A program made the translations under genes and the position numbers. This document shows positions 34,350-45,899 of a stretch of 64,000 nucleotides of DNA, piece after piece; position 1 is the first letter of the stretch; each line of letters begins with the position of its first letter. The notes below the pieces were generated by a model, which did no database searches, was not told where the DNA came from, and was given only the letters and a program-made list of their open reading frames with translations. Source of the DNA: Prostheceraeus crozeri (lineage: Eukaryota > Platyhelminthes > Polycladida > Euryleptidae); NCBI GenBank assembly GCA_907163375.1, contig CAJQUW010002095.1, forward strand, positions 434,001 to 498,000, given 5' to 3'.

Positions 34350-35950
34350 AATTCATTCTATATGCGTATTGCTTAATAGAAGGACAGTCATGGGAAAGAA
34401 TGAATGACGTCTCCTCAACGTTTGACAGAATGGTTGGAGGAAACTTCCTGTAATCTGCGACAAACCTAGGCACATTGAATGAAGAGGATGAGGAGCGCTG
34501 GCTTGGATCTTTATCAAAAGCTTTATGGCTGAATTCTGCCTTTGAACTCTTAAACTTGGGAATGAATCGCAAAAGCAGTCAGGTCCGCAGATAAGTCGAT
34601 GTACACGTCGTTGAATTTTTGACAAAGCGTCCTTATCTTTTTCCAAAAGACCAACCATCAGGGGAGAACAGTATTCGACAATAGGCAAAATCAAGCCTTT
34701 GAAAAAAAGAAATCATTTCGTCTCGATCAATCAGGGGTCTCAGAATCCGTAACACATGCATTCGTCTGGATGCACATTGATGGATAAATTTGGCATGAGT
34801 ACTCCATTTAAGATCTTGTGAAAAATGAACTCCGAGAATTTTTAGATAATTACCGCATTGTACACATGGGATAGCCTGAGATAAAAGTCTTGCTGACTTA
34901 GGAATCCACATTTGGCGGCATTTACTATCGTTTAGATGCAGGCCAATACTCGAAGACCAAGCCAGGATAATGTTGTACTGCAGAGCCGTTGTGATATCAT
35001 TGTCATGGATGCATATTAGAGCTGAAGTCGTTGAAAACATTGGAAGGTAGCCAAACTGATGATGAGAGGCGAAACATCGACGTAGTTGTGTTGCCATTCC
35101 GGACTTCAATACCACTCTTTCGAATATCTTAGAAAGGGAAGGCAAGAGGGATATTTGCCGAAGGTTATCGATGGTAGGGGGCAAGGATTTGGGTACCGCA
35201 GAAATTAAACCATGTTTCCACGAAGAGGTGAACTGACGATTCAAAATAGAAATGTTTAGGAAATGAGCCAAAGGTGCAGCAAGTATATGCGCGGACCTTG
35301 TATACAGAAGTGTTGGTATGCAATCATTTCCTGGGCTTTTATTGACTTTAAGTGTCGTAATAAGTCTATACACTTGGTCAACCTCAACTATCGCTGCCCA
35401 ATCATTTTCACCAGTTGGTGAAGAGGTTGGTATCAGTGATTCAGGTCTTGAGATTTGAAAATTAATAAAAATCTCATTGACTTTTTCACCAGCTTCATCC
35501 AAACAGGAGAATTGGTCAAGAACGGAGTCTAACGCAGTGTATCTTGAAGATTTCGTATCCCTTATTTCATTTACCACGCTCCATAACTCTTTCGAAATGT
35601 GCTTTACACTTGATGCCTATTTCCGCTTTTCTTTCAGCAATATCTCTTTGATTTTGACATTGAGATGTCTGTATTGTTGGAAGTTCCGCTGACGATACGC
35701 AGACCAACGCTTATTTATGAGAAGCTTTAATGTTGGGGTAATATAGAGCTTATCACGAGGGGTCACAACAACGTATGCAGACGGGATCATATGCGGAAAG
35801 CAGTTAAAAATAATTTTACACAGTTTATCGCATTTCTCATCAACGCGCAATTTCATGTCATGAATCGGCAAAAAGCTTGCACTATCTAACATATTCAAAA
35901 ATTTGTTCACAAATGAATCACGGAGGTCATGTACAACACAGATCTTGTTG
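34350..35950 (-). pseudogene. Jockey-like LINE with reverse transcriptase palm deleted
   Basis: On the minus strand the connector (35,910-35,617) reads PRDKLYITPTLKLLINKRW. The next frame has the first part of the reverse transcriptase: VNKSPGNDCIPTLLY, ISAVPKS, ISLLPSLSKIFERVVL and HHQFGYLPMFSTTSAL. It then jumps from HDNDITTAL straight to SSSIGLHLNDSKCRQMWI and the thumb LGVHFSQDLKWSTHAKF. The missing piece is the catalytic centre (motif A, QG box and the Asp pair), about 120 residues. The C-terminus (34,694-34,353) follows in another frame with VEYCSPL, IQRRVHRLICG and RRRHSFFP. It is a dead copy: the endonuclease is not seen, two frame changes occur, and the deletion removes all catalytic Asp residues. 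Confidence 0.82.
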
Positions 35951-35959
35951 ATATTGACG

Positions 35960-36475
35960 CTAGGTGAAACTGATTTATTGCGCGTACAAAAAATTCTCGG
36001 TTGTTATAGGAGGATACAAATGCATTTGGATCAATGAAATGTGCACAAGTATCAAAGCGCAGTCGGTGAAGTTGTTAAACGTTTGCAAGTTACAAAGCAC
36101 TGCCGGAGAGGTCGGAAAAGGTTAGCAGGACTCAATCAGAGTCGGAGAAAATGATAGACGTTGGTAGGCCTCAAAGTACTGTCGGCTAGGATGTTTTTTA
36201 TCCAAATTGATGTCTTAGATTAATTGAGAGGATGTCGATAGAATGTAACAGGTTGGTTTGCAGAATCCTCTATTGTTTCACTGCACCACTTCAATATGCA
36301 GGAACACAGCAAACCTTCATTTCTGTGAGTACTTCTGTGTTTAGAACTCAGATCCATACTTAAATTGGACTTAATAATTTACATAGTGCATATTTGAATC
36401 TTGATCTCAGGAGGACATGTTACCTTTTGATTTGACTTCCATTTTAATTTGTCTTATAATTTGACTTACAAGGCA
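35960..36475. other. No gene recognised
   Basis: The region immediately upstream of the LINE connector should hold its endonuclease, but no GDFN or SDH-type motif was found. It appears unrelated or too decayed. Confidence 0.4.
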
Positions 36476-36479
36476 TGCT

Positions 36480-36670
36480 GTGATTGTGTTCATTCGATCG
36501 TCATGTCTGCATTTCCTATCTCTTTTGCAATATTCCTTTTTATCTGAAGAACACTTTTATAAGTTAGAACCTGTTGAAAAAAGTGTTGCGAGAGTCATTG
36601 ATTATCCCAATGATTCTTTTCCATCTTTATCCGTATGTGACAAGGTCTGTCACAACTTGTTTAAGTAAGA
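36480..36670 (+). pseudogene. Possible LINE C-terminal fragment
   Basis: The frame EHFYKLEPVEKSVARVIDYP, followed by DSFPSLSVCDKVCHNLFK, resembles the segment after the thumb in many LINE polyproteins: a Leu-x2-Val-x-Lys start, Ala-Arg-x-Ile-x-Asp-x-Pro, then a basic-Val box. There is no catalytic motif and the similarity is from memory of the pattern. The sequence downstream to about 36,870, ending in ATTCAAATAAAGATCC, could be its 3' untranslated part. Confidence 0.35.
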
Positions 36671-36679
36671 GCTGTGACT

Positions 36680-37805
36680 CTCAGCATCCCGTAAGACGTT
36701 TCTTCTGTGATTGTGAGCTTCTTTCGTGAAGCTCACCAGAAAAATGGTCAGACTTTGGGTCTTATGCACTATTTCGCTCTACTTGTAAATCATGACATAT
36801 ATAATCACAAAAAATTTATGCTGTGCTCACTGACATTGTGATTCAAATAAAGATCCATGCTGCTATCCTATGAATTTGTGTAGTTCCAAGGACTTTACGA
36901 CAGATAGTTTAGCTCATTGACTGCGAACAAGGCACAAGCAAGCCGTGACATCTGATTCGCATCCAGTCATAGGTGCAGTAGCAGATATGAATTTTTCAAA
37001 CAGTTTCAGTTTTTAAATACAAATGACATTGACTTTAACCCGGTGTCAAGAAAGTATGACACCACCATAATATTGTCTCCTGGAAGTGGGAGATTTATAG
37101 AAGTTCTCACATCTAAGGCTACAGTCTAGTAAGCAACTTTACTATCATGTCATGAAACATTGCCATTGAAAATAAGTGACAAGAAAATAAAATATATCAT
37201 TGAAAATAAGTGACATAAGAAACACTATTCATAAAGAAGTTATTTTCACTTAACTAGTCAGATATTAATGAAAATGTGAGAAATAGCCAGAGAACTTTCA
37301 GCTCAAAGTTTTCGGCTTAAAACGCTTGATCCATTGACGCAACTGCAGTGCAGTTCTAAACCGCTTCAAATTGCAACATTATCCGTATCCATAGTAACGA
37401 TGAAATCATACAGCATTGTCACGTCAATTGGTATAATGCAGGCATTGATAACTAACGACTAACCACACGCATTTCTACAATGCAATATCGTAGTGGATTC
37501 CACTTGTAAACCGATCGAATTGCCACAGAAATTTGAATGTACACTTCAATTATAATGTAATATTCGAAATTGGATGATATCAGGAACATCTATGATTAAT
37601 TATATGTCTACAAAGTGTACCAGATCATTGCATAGTTGTAGAATCGTATTCAGAATATCTTCTATATTTGATAGAATTTTCTTCACAGGGAATATCTTAA
37701 TAAAGATAATGACTTTCAGGACTACACATGAGCATGAACAACACAACTTGAAATTATCAAAAATAGCTGTAAAAAATACAATACTTATATAAGTCAAAAA
37801 TAGGG
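36680..37805. other. No gene recognised
   Basis: AT-rich sequence with no supported feature. I looked for a small nuclear RNA target next to the 3' end of the LINE at 37,810 and found none. Confidence 0.45.
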
Positions 37806-37814
37806 TAAAAAACA

Positions 37815-38903
37815 ATTAAGAAGAGGCACGAAGGTAGACTGAGCATTACCTCTTATAATGGCAATGCCAAAGCGTTGAAGCAGTCAATCTCTTTCCCTGG
37901 GATCGTTCTTCATCTTACTCAAGCGTTCCCCCAAACCCAAGACTATCTTCAGCGTCCTCGGTCCCATTGCACAAGTTGTTTCAAAAGCCAGTGGTTCAAA
38001 GATGTACCTCTCAGATAGGGGAGCGGATTTTGACATTTTGCGTTGTTCTGCACGTGCTACGACTGATCCGGGATGGATAGCGGACTCTATGAGAGATGAA
38101 CCACTGTGCGCATCCTAAATCAAGCAACGACCCATGCGATACGGGTAAGTCGTCATTCCGTCAGGTCGTTTTCCGTCACCCCTGTCAAGACCGACGGATT
38201 TAAGAACAGATGGAATACCCTCACGATCTAGCACTCGCTTAAAAATGTTATTCAAAGCAGCATGTCGAGGGAATCTACCAGCGGATCGTTTACATGATAG
38301 AGAGTAATGGCCGAATGTGCCCACCGTCTTGCCGCATTTGTATTGGTGAGCCTCACAAATCTGAACACCTAGTCGCACAGCAACATTGATTCTTAGTAAC
38401 TCATCGTCAAGTTAAGTTACAACCGTTGGATTCGGCAGAGCTTGAAGCCATGAACCTGTGAAAGGAGCGGCTGCACTCTTTAGGCTGGCCAAATGAACTT
38501 GGTCAAGGTTGTGTTTTAGATTAGCTTGTAAAAGATGGCATTGTTTAGTGTCCCATGAATGATGTGATTTCGAAAGTTCAGGTATTTGGAGACCCATCGT
38601 AAGCCATCGGTCCAAGCCATCCGGATAATCTAGCTGATGAAATTCGGTTAGCTTGGATAGAATTTCGTCAACCAAAGAACGACTGGAGAGGACCGATGAT
38701 AGAAAGGCTGGTAAAGCGACAGCTGAAGGTAATCTAATACTGATAGGCAGAGAAGCCTGCTCACACGAGGCGTCGTCAAATGAAACGTTACATATTTGTG
38801 TCGCAACTGTTCTGATCAATTCATCATATAACGCGAGAATCAGCGAATTTATAGCAGGAGGGATGCACGTAGAGTATAAATCAGCTTGGGAATAGCCAAT
38901 CAA
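37815..38903 (-). pseudogene. R2-like LINE C-terminus: zinc knuckle and PD-(D/E)xK-like endonuclease
   Basis: One frame runs from 38,903 to about 37,815 with three in-frame stops (at 38,412, near 38,115 and near 37,890). It reads through PFTGSWLQALPNP, RLGVQICEAHQYKCGKTVG and FGHYSLSC. The Cys, Cys, His, Cys spacing there (C-x6-C-x8-H-x4-C) is a zinc knuckle. AGRFPRHAALNNIFKRVL and LDRGDGKRPDGMTTYPY follow, then an Asp 15 residues later, matching the RPD...D pattern of restriction-enzyme-like LINE nucleases. The tail SKSAPLSERYIFEPLAFET and GIAIIRGNAQS is the conserved end of such proteins. The nuclease would cut the target site. The Trp expected before the catalytic Asp is the codon that became the stop near 38,115. 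Confidence 0.8.
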
Positions 38904-38959
38904 TTTCGCAGTAAAAACAAAGCCGCATGTGAGTAATAAACATCAAGCGTCTGTACATG

Positions 38960-39645
38960 CGCACTAGATCTTCCTTTTTGGAACGGCAATTGCAGCATCG
39001 TCTAAATACCAAGCATTAAAAGGACAAGTGACTACATGTGTAACTTCATCAACTCCAAAACAAAAAAGACCCAAGGGGATCTCCCTGTTGAATTCCTGTT
39101 GATGAATCAAGAAAACTTTCACCGAAAGGTGAAAGAGTTTGCGATGAGTACGCTTGTTTTGCAAAAGCAGAAGAGCTGGATACTCTTCCTTTGAAAACTT
39201 TCAGCATATGATCTCGACGTTGAATGCGTGCTGATAAAGTGTTGAATGCGTTTTTCACATCCAATTTGATGATGATGTGCGGGTCATTAGAGTCATCAGA
39301 TAACTTAGTTTTGACATACTGACGAGCAGCGTGCACCGCCGCCTCGCAACCTCCTTTAACACCACAACCCATCTGGATCGGTGTGAGTTCGGATGCTATT
39401 TCAGACATTGAGACATTGAGAGTCTCATACAAACTTTTGCTGCTAATCGATGCAATGTGTTCCCAATTGCCATTGGTCGGAATCCATCGTCTTTTCTCTT
39501 CAAAGCAATGAGAGATGAAAAGAAGAAAAGATTTCGAGCTTGATCTGGAATTTGGCCTCGTATAAAACATTTTAACCAATGCTGTTAAAGAATTCAATAA
39601 TATATTGTTCACCAGCTGCACATGTGATAGTCGAAAGAAATACAA
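38960..39645 (-). pseudogene. R2-like LINE reverse transcriptase fragment
   Basis: The frame from 39,645 carries TPIQMGCGVKGGCEAAVHAA, IIIKLDVKNAFNTL with the motif A Asp, AKQAYSSQTLSPFGE and STGIQQGDPLGSFLF. After a frame change near 39,060 the catalytic box follows as FNAWYLDDAAIAVPK (about 39,010-38,970). The sequence then passes, without the usual 100 or so residues, to the thumb region RNWLAIPKLIYT at about 38,910. An internal deletion lies between the palm and thumb. The N-terminal DNA-binding part of the protein is absent, so the copy starts inside the coding region. Confidence 0.8.
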
Positions 39646-39849
39646 TAATAAAAAGACGGTGAGCTTAGTAAGCTTCTACATTCAAATAATAATTGTAGTT
39701 GTAATTGATTACAGCAAATTTCATAATGGAGGAAGTGGGTTGTTGATAATTTTGGTACTCCTAATCAATAGCTAATAAATCATACATAAAATTGTTATCG
39801 AACAACTTTGCAATGTACATATGCCAGTGCATGCGCCGTGCACACGGTG

Positions 39850-40400
39850 TCATTTTATCTTATTTGTTGCAAAGACTCCATTGGAGTCACAAGACATGAA
39901 AATAGAACTTTGACATCAAGTAAAAATCAAACATAGCCTAAAGTGAGAACAAAATTGGCATATGCGAAATCAATTAAACACATTCCAAAGTAATAAGTCC
40001 AATCGCTTTTTGAAAACCGAAACAGTCACAGCTTCAACACAGAAAGGTGGAAGGGCATTTCAAAATGAAATCACTCGTCGGGTGAAAAAGATACAGTGCA
40101 TAAGTAGTTGAGATGGAGCAAGAGGCAACCTTTGGTTGTGACAGCTAATAGTGGACGGTTAATAGGTAATACATAAAAGAATTTCGTGGGTGAAACACTG
40201 CACATGCAGTTTAAAACTTTAAATACAAAAATGAGATTACTTCTCAGGCGTCGTGTTTGCAGGGATGACAGCTTCAGTACACGGTTTCGTGAAGGGTTAG
40301 GAACATCATGTAAACCACGATGGCGTTTCGTGAACCCAGATTTTTTTCCATTACATTGCAGGAGGCTGCCTACCAGTAAGAAATCATGCGTGTAAAAAGT
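39850..40400 (-). pseudogene. LINE 3' end, C-terminal region and 3' tail (L2/RTE-like)
   Basis: The minus strand reads RNRVLKLSSLQTRRLRSNLI followed by FVFKVLNCMCSVSPTKFFYV (40,285-40,185). This is the C-terminal box of many LINEs that usually appears as a Leu-x-Leu-x2-Leu-x2-RRLRGDLIxVFKIL pattern. After a frame change it continues RRVISF*NALPPFCVEAVTV and SVFKKRLDLLL (40,080-39,980), the final conserved segment. The coding part ends near 39,970, and about 110 bp of 3' untranslated sequence may follow. The catalytic domains are absent. This family differs in sequence from the other LINE ends in the window. Confidence 0.72.
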
Positions 40401-40429
40401 TAAGCAGAAGCAGAATTGCACAATCTAAC

Positions 40430-42850
40430 TTAGGAGATGAAAATGGAAATTGCTATTATACAGATATAGTATATAGATAGTGGAGATGCAAATTGTAATC
40501 AAACAAACTTTTATCTAACGTCTACCTTTGCGTAGCAGTAGCATGAATTGAAATCTAGCGCAATGAAACAATAATTATCAAAACACCATGAATTCATGAA
40601 ACAGTGGTATGAGGAAAGGGTTAGAATGATGGGAATCCCATGAGAATTCCAATATTTTGAAGTGGAATGGAAATGGGACGGAAAAATATGTCCCATTAAC
40701 AAGTGTGAAATTAAAAATTTGAATGAGCTATTCTTGTAAAATACTTATAAAATGCTTATAAAATACTTATAAAATAGTATATAAAAATATACTTGTAAAA
40801 TACTTATGTTTTTTCGCAACATTCTCTTGTCACTACCTCGTCAGTGGAAAGCGACTGATGTGATCCTTATGACAGACAATTTTCCACTCTTTGTCCTTTT
40901 TGATGCTGTCAATTTTAGAGTTCCTTTTGCACATTCTTGTTCGTTAGCAAGTATTTTCAAGCAATTAAGGTCAAACAAATTAATCGGAACAAAGAAAATA
41001 CCATTGGTATTGTCGCTAGTTAGCAAAATTAATAACGATAGAAAAGAAGATGTAACATTATTAGGATGAAGAACAAAATATCGCTTTATCAACAGTCAGA
41101 ATTTCCCCATTTATAGATTCTGGCATGAAGCCAAGAATGAGAACTGTTATCATTTGTTGTCATGGTTACCATTTACGGCAACAGATCAGACACGTGGTGA
41201 CAACAATTTCTCAATGAATGATGTGCATGTCCTCAGAACTTGAAATATTGAGGACATGCTTTGATTTTATATCTTGTTTGATCTAATTTCATTAAGGAAT
41301 GTCAGAAAGTCTCAAATCAAAATGCATGATACTTCAGAGCTTATCTGAATTGCGTGATTTGATTAAGAATGAAGCAAATAACTAACAGTCTTGATTAATG
41401 CTAATTCATGTTTTAATGAAATCGTACGAGAACTCATTCGGAATGAAATTTGAAACAGTGAAACTGATTCATTAACAAATTGGGCAACTTTGACTACTTA
41501 AACAGATTAATATAGCTCTACATAGTCAAGGAACTTCGTTATCTGCTCTAACTTAGATTCTACTCGAGTTTCGTCCATTGAAAATATGCCGCTTTATATT
41601 TATTAATTATATCAATAGATATTTAAAGCAATATATCATGTAAACTGAAAACACAAAATCGGTGATGATGATGATGATGATGAAAGCCAGAGGACAAAAG
41701 GTTGCCTCCTTCTGTATGTATCTTCACAGACAGCGGTGGCTCACATTATAACGAGGCAAATATTTTTCTTAAATGTGCACCAAAGTGTGCCGACCATCAA
41801 ATGTACTCTCAAAAGCCTGCCGTCCTGTTCAATCGGTTCGACGGGCTATAAAGGGAACATAATCTTTCATCAAAGCGATTAAGATTTAAGAAAGTAGAAA
41901 GTGGCAGACTATGGTACACTTCAAAGTGGTTGCACCGTTGACACGGGTGGAATAGTGATTTTTGAGCCAATTCTGGAGACCGTGCATTCAGCTATGAGTC
42001 GGTTTAAGGATGCTTAAGGTGAAAAGTGCTGGAAAAGTAGGAACATCCAAAGAATGTGTGTGGGAATGACCGCGATCTAGGAAAGATGCACAGACTTTAG
42101 AAAATGTTCGACGGTTTGTGCAATTTTCATATGCTTACTAAGTTAAAGGGTTACTAGATTACTAAGTCTATCGAAAAGTATGATGATTTTTTAGGTGGGA
42201 ACAGCATTGTGACGATTAGTTTTGTAATCGAAATCACATTTTGAAAGCAGACTTAATTCAGCTAGGTTCAAGTAGATCAAAGCTGACTTATTCATTTGAT
42301 CTAAAATAATTGCATGTTCAATATACATTTCTTGCATTGTTGTGCACTCTTCGCAGAGAACAACCTCAATGAAAAGAAGTTCGTTCGATTCTAATTGAAG
42401 AAATTAATTTTAATTCCTCAGCCAAAGTGCTTTGTGATTACTATAGTTCAAAGCGTCATCATTTTGCATGTAGTTATGATAGTTGTTGAACAGACAGTTC
42501 ACAAGCCTTTAAACCAGAGTAAATCATATGTGGAATTTTTCAAGATCCTAGTGAAAAATGTAAATTGTCAAAATAAAATAATAGAATTGATTAACTGCTT
42601 GCTTCATCGAAACACAAACATATACAGAAAGTTCTACTAAGATAATTTGTACTTGAACCATCTATTTTTGAGGTCATCATGCACAGTTTATTAGTTCATA
42701 TTGTTCCTTGAGTTGCCTAATACGCTCCACAATGGCTTATTCTAATGAGCATGCAAGTAGGCAAGCGTTTATAAATGACAGTGGAAGTAATTAATTTATA
42801 AAATTGATATCAGATAATCAACCACATAAATCACACCATCATATGATTAC
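40430..42850. other. No gene recognised; simple repeats
   Basis: Besides the short tandem array at 40,731-40,808 and six GAT units at about 41,663-41,681, I see only AT-rich sequence with short frames. Confidence 0.5.
40731..40808. repeat. Short tandem array of an 11-bp AAAATACTTAT unit
   Basis: The unit AAAATACTTAT or close variants (AAAATGCTTAT, AAAATAGTATAT) repeats about six times. It is non-coding. Confidence 0.8.
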
Positions 42851-42856
42851 AATATA

Positions 42857-44209
42857 TTTGGTGTGTCTGATAAGTTCCCGCACTGGGCATATTTTGCGCA
42901 AATGACAAAGCTACTAAATCTAATTAGTATTCAAGGGACTTAATTGCCAGACTGGAGCAACATCTTGTGACGATGGTCAAGAGCATGTTCAAGTTCGTTT
43001 TGAAACTACTCCTGTATGGAAGGGAATGAAGAGCTTGCACTGCATGAGGAAGAACTTCTTCACCGTTGGCGAATTTCATTCCTCAAATTTATTTTCAAGA
43101 ACTTGAGCACCCAGAGGTCGCAGAGATCCAGATCAGGACTGTATGAACTTTGTTCCACTAGTCGAAGATTTCTCCGCTTGAAGAAATCAATCGTTTCTTC
43201 TGATACCTGAGCAGCAATTTCTTCCTGTACGTCAACTTTGGACGGATGTTTGTTCGTCAACCGTTGGTCTTGGTTCGTAAGGATGACACTAAACTTTATT
43301 TTGTTGATTCGTCAGAGCTGCTTTCTAAAGGAACCAACTTTCGTACGTGACCAACGGCTGAGGAATCAATTGAATTTCCATTGAATAAAGTGATTGCGTT
43401 TTCTGCACAAGGAATTCACTTCCTTTCCTTGTCGTTCGAGAAATGTTGGGGGATCCAAGTGGAGCAAAGCTTTCGAATATTAAGTTCATCGGCAAGAATC
43501 AGTTGAACTGTATCTTTCACGACACCTTCTGCCTCACCAAGCGCTTGAAGACTGATTATCGCTTCTTTTTCGATCATTTCTCTCGAGTGATGAACGGTTG
43601 CCGCTGTAACTGATGTGATCGGTCTCCCACATCGTTCATCGTCTTCGAGTCTTCCCTCTTTAAATCGCTTACACCACTCGAAAACTGCTCTACCTGAACG
43701 AATTGCAAGCTCTGCTAGTCGAAGCTGATTAAAAATTTCAATAGGCTCGCGAACTTGTTGCAATTTGAGAAATTTAAGCTCGAAAGTGTGTCTTGTTTAA
43801 TGCCAGTGTTCAAATTTGGCTGCTTGCACTATTGAATTGACGAAAAAAAGTAATAGCTAGATTAGATACAAAGAAAAATTGAAAAGTTAAAATTATCAAT
43901 TGACATTATAGAGTTTTGAATTAATAGAAATTTCAAAATCATATGTAGATATCCACAAACGTTCGTAAAAAGTGAGTGAAATGAAACAAGAATCTAAAAA
44001 CCACTTCAATGTATAAAATTCTACATTTTCGCGGAGAATTTTTCAACTTACCATACAAAGTTCGTGTTAACAAAATTACAAAGACATCAGCTAGACCATT
44101 AGTTTTAGGCTCTATAAAAGCATGATGATCAGGATTTCAAAGAAAAATGTTAATTAGATCTAGTAGCTTTGTCCTTTGCGCAAAATATGCCCAGTATTAG
44201 ACACGTCAA

Positions 44210-44210
<1 letters not shown>
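42857..44210 (-). mobile_element. Mariner-type DNA transposon remnant with TIRs and TA flanks
   Basis: The left end begins TTTGGTGTGTCTGATAAG. Its CTGGGCATATTTTGCGCAAA core is matched, in reverse, by the right end (TTTGACGTGTCTAATACTGG, ending 44,210). A nine-base gap separates the outer and inner parts of the two TIRs, and similarity extends to GACAAAGCTACTA. TA flanks both sides (42,855-42,856 and 44,211-44,212); the right TA opens a TA-rich run. The length, 1354 bp, is normal for mariner. The transposase on the minus strand is broken and shortened. Confidence 0.88.
43060..43800 (-). pseudogene. Mariner transposase (DD34D type), deleted in the middle
   Basis: The N-terminal part (43,800-43,416) reads LKFLKLQQVREPIEIFNQL, GRAVFEWCKRFKEGRLEDDE and RCGRPITS, then LNIRKLCSTWIPQHFSNDK. 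This is the bipartite helix-turn-helix DNA-binding domain and the linker of mariner transposases. The C-terminal part (43,260-43,060) has RLVEQSSYSPDLDLCDLW, where the Asp of CDLW is the third catalytic residue of the DD34D triad. Only about 150 bp lie between, far too few for the first two catalytic Asp motifs, which I do not find. The copy is therefore a dead remnant of a protein normally near 345 residues. Confidence 0.87.
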
Positions 44211-44240
<30 letters not shown>

Positions 44241-44292
44241 TAAATAATAGATAATATAATACATAATATATTAATATATATATAGTATATAT
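44211..44292. repeat. TA-rich simple repeat
   Basis: A run of TATATA with a few G and A interruptions, directly at the right end of the mariner element, whose target is TA. Confidence 0.9.
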
Positions 44293-44299
44293 TTGTAAT

Positions 44300-45890
44300 G
44301 GTCGCTTCAAAATTTAGATCGCTCAAGAAAAGTCACAAGTCTTGGATCATTTACATCAATGAGCGAGCACGGGGGTTTCAACAAAGGGCATTCCATCATA
44401 ATGTGATTATGAGTCTCGAAATCTGCACCGCAAGGGCAGCTAAGAGAACTTTTAAGTCGTTTAACACGAGTAACTCGAGACGTCATCTTGTTCCTCAACT
44501 TTTCCATATGTTTACGATAGGTCAGCGAGCGATCAAGCGTGACGCCATGGTACTTCGCTTTAGAATCGAAGGGTAGAATATTGCCATTGAGAATGACTTT
44601 TGGTGCATAGCTTGCAAGCCTGTTTCTGAGGTGGAAGATGGAAGAGACCGATTTGTTGGTAGATACCTTCAATGCCACTTGCGATAGTATTCACTCACAA
44701 GTTCCATATCAGACGATGATGTGTCCTCAACTACAGAGACTGATTTATCTGAGCAGGTCAGGGCTGCGTCGTCGGCATACATCCATCTTCGTGAGGTTGT
44801 GTCGGGAAAGTCCGCAGTGTAGATGCTGTAGATTTCTGCGGTTTCAATTTGAAGGCCACGGTGTCGTACGCCGATATCAAGTCCAGGAAGACGGCGCCAG
44901 TGACCTGACCGAGATCGAAGGATTCCTCTAGATTGTCAGTGAGTTGGGCAACTTGATCAAGTGTGGAACTGCCACGTCGGAAGCCACCTTGCTCTGGTGG
45001 TAGGTTTCTCTCAACGATGGGGCTGATACGAGACAGAAAAACCGGTTCAAGCAATTTGTAAAAGGAGCAGAGAAGAGAGATTAGTCGATGATTTTTTGGA
45101 GAATTCTCTTCCTTCCCCGGTTTAAGTATTGCAATGACTGAGGCTCGACGCCACATCTTCGGGATGCGGCCTGTTGAAGCACACGCTGAAGAGGGCAGTG
45201 ATCCATGCGAGGAATTTAGGGTCCAAATCGGTCAATAATTCATTATGAATTCCATCTTGTCCGCGGGCTTTCCTCAATTTCAAGAGTTGACTCGCGGTTT
45301 CGATTTCATTGATGGTAAATTCCGATGCAAGGTTCGTCGTCCTGCAATAACGTGCGTGTTCTCAGGATTGTGACCTGTCGTTTCACATCTCGTTGAAAAG
45401 ACTTGTTTGCACCATGGTAAGTTCTACTCGCCACCAACTGTTTGGCGATGATGTTTGGATGGACTGGGAAATTCTTCTTAGCGATGTTTCGACCAGCAGG
45501 TCTGAGATTACAATCCATGCTTTGCGCGAAGAATGGATGAAGTTAATTTCAGCAACTGATTCCTTCCATCTAGCTTGACGTTTTTCATCTAGCATCTCCA
45601 GAAGATTTGTCGCTGTGTCTCGGATTTCACAGGATCGATACAGCTGGTAGAGGTTGGCACATTCAGGATCACATGTTGGGATGTATGATTTTCGGAAGCC
45701 ACGTGGAATGCACTCTTTCGCTACCGATTTCAGGAGGCGGTAAGGCATTAATAGTCTTTATTGATTGTATCCCACTTCGGGAGAGGAAGTTCATGAACAA
45801 CCACTTCCAACTTCTCTGTGAAGCGGTCCCAGTCAGCCTTTCGGAAATTCTACCGAGTGACAGGAGCCGAGCTGGATGGGGAGGAGGTGG
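44300..45890 (-). pseudogene. Jockey/RTE-like LINE with internal reverse transcriptase deletion
   Basis: The minus strand begins at about 45,890 with the connector FRKADWDRFTEKLEVVVHEL, then CIPRGFRKSYIPTCDPECAN and RQARWKESVAEINFIHSSRK. The reverse transcriptase follows: RRASVIAILKPGKEE, LISLLCSFYKLLE, LPPEQGGFRRGSSTLDQVAQ and GAVFLDLISAYDTV (motif A). In a second frame come RRWMYADDAALTC with the catalytic Asp pair and YYRKWH. The C-terminus has LGVTLDRSLTYRKH-type sequence (YHGVTLDRSLTYRKHMEKL) and the zinc-like SCPCGADFETHNHIMMECP. About 100 residues are missing between motif A and the Asp pair, and several frame changes occur. No endonuclease was found upstream. Confidence 0.85.
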
Positions 45891-45899
45891 AGGAGTTGT

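Larger units (their letters stand above)
37810..39650 (-). mobile_element. LINE of the R2-like group with C-terminal restriction-enzyme-like endonuclease, truncated
   Basis: The minus strand encodes a reverse transcriptase with a WYLDD box, then a long C-terminal region with a CCHC zinc motif and a PD-type nuclease. This layout marks the LINE group with restriction-enzyme-like endonucleases, as opposed to the APE-type LINEs elsewhere in the window. The combination of GCGVKGGCEAAVHAARQ, WYLDD and KRPDG recalls Utopia-type elements as I remember them, but the clade needs a tree. The 5' part is missing. The 3' coding end is near 37,815. Confidence 0.78.

Noticed and set aside
36680-37805. U2 snRNA or other RNA-gene target beside the R2-like LINE
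   Set aside because: No snRNA- or rRNA-like sequence was recognised on the 3' side of the element.
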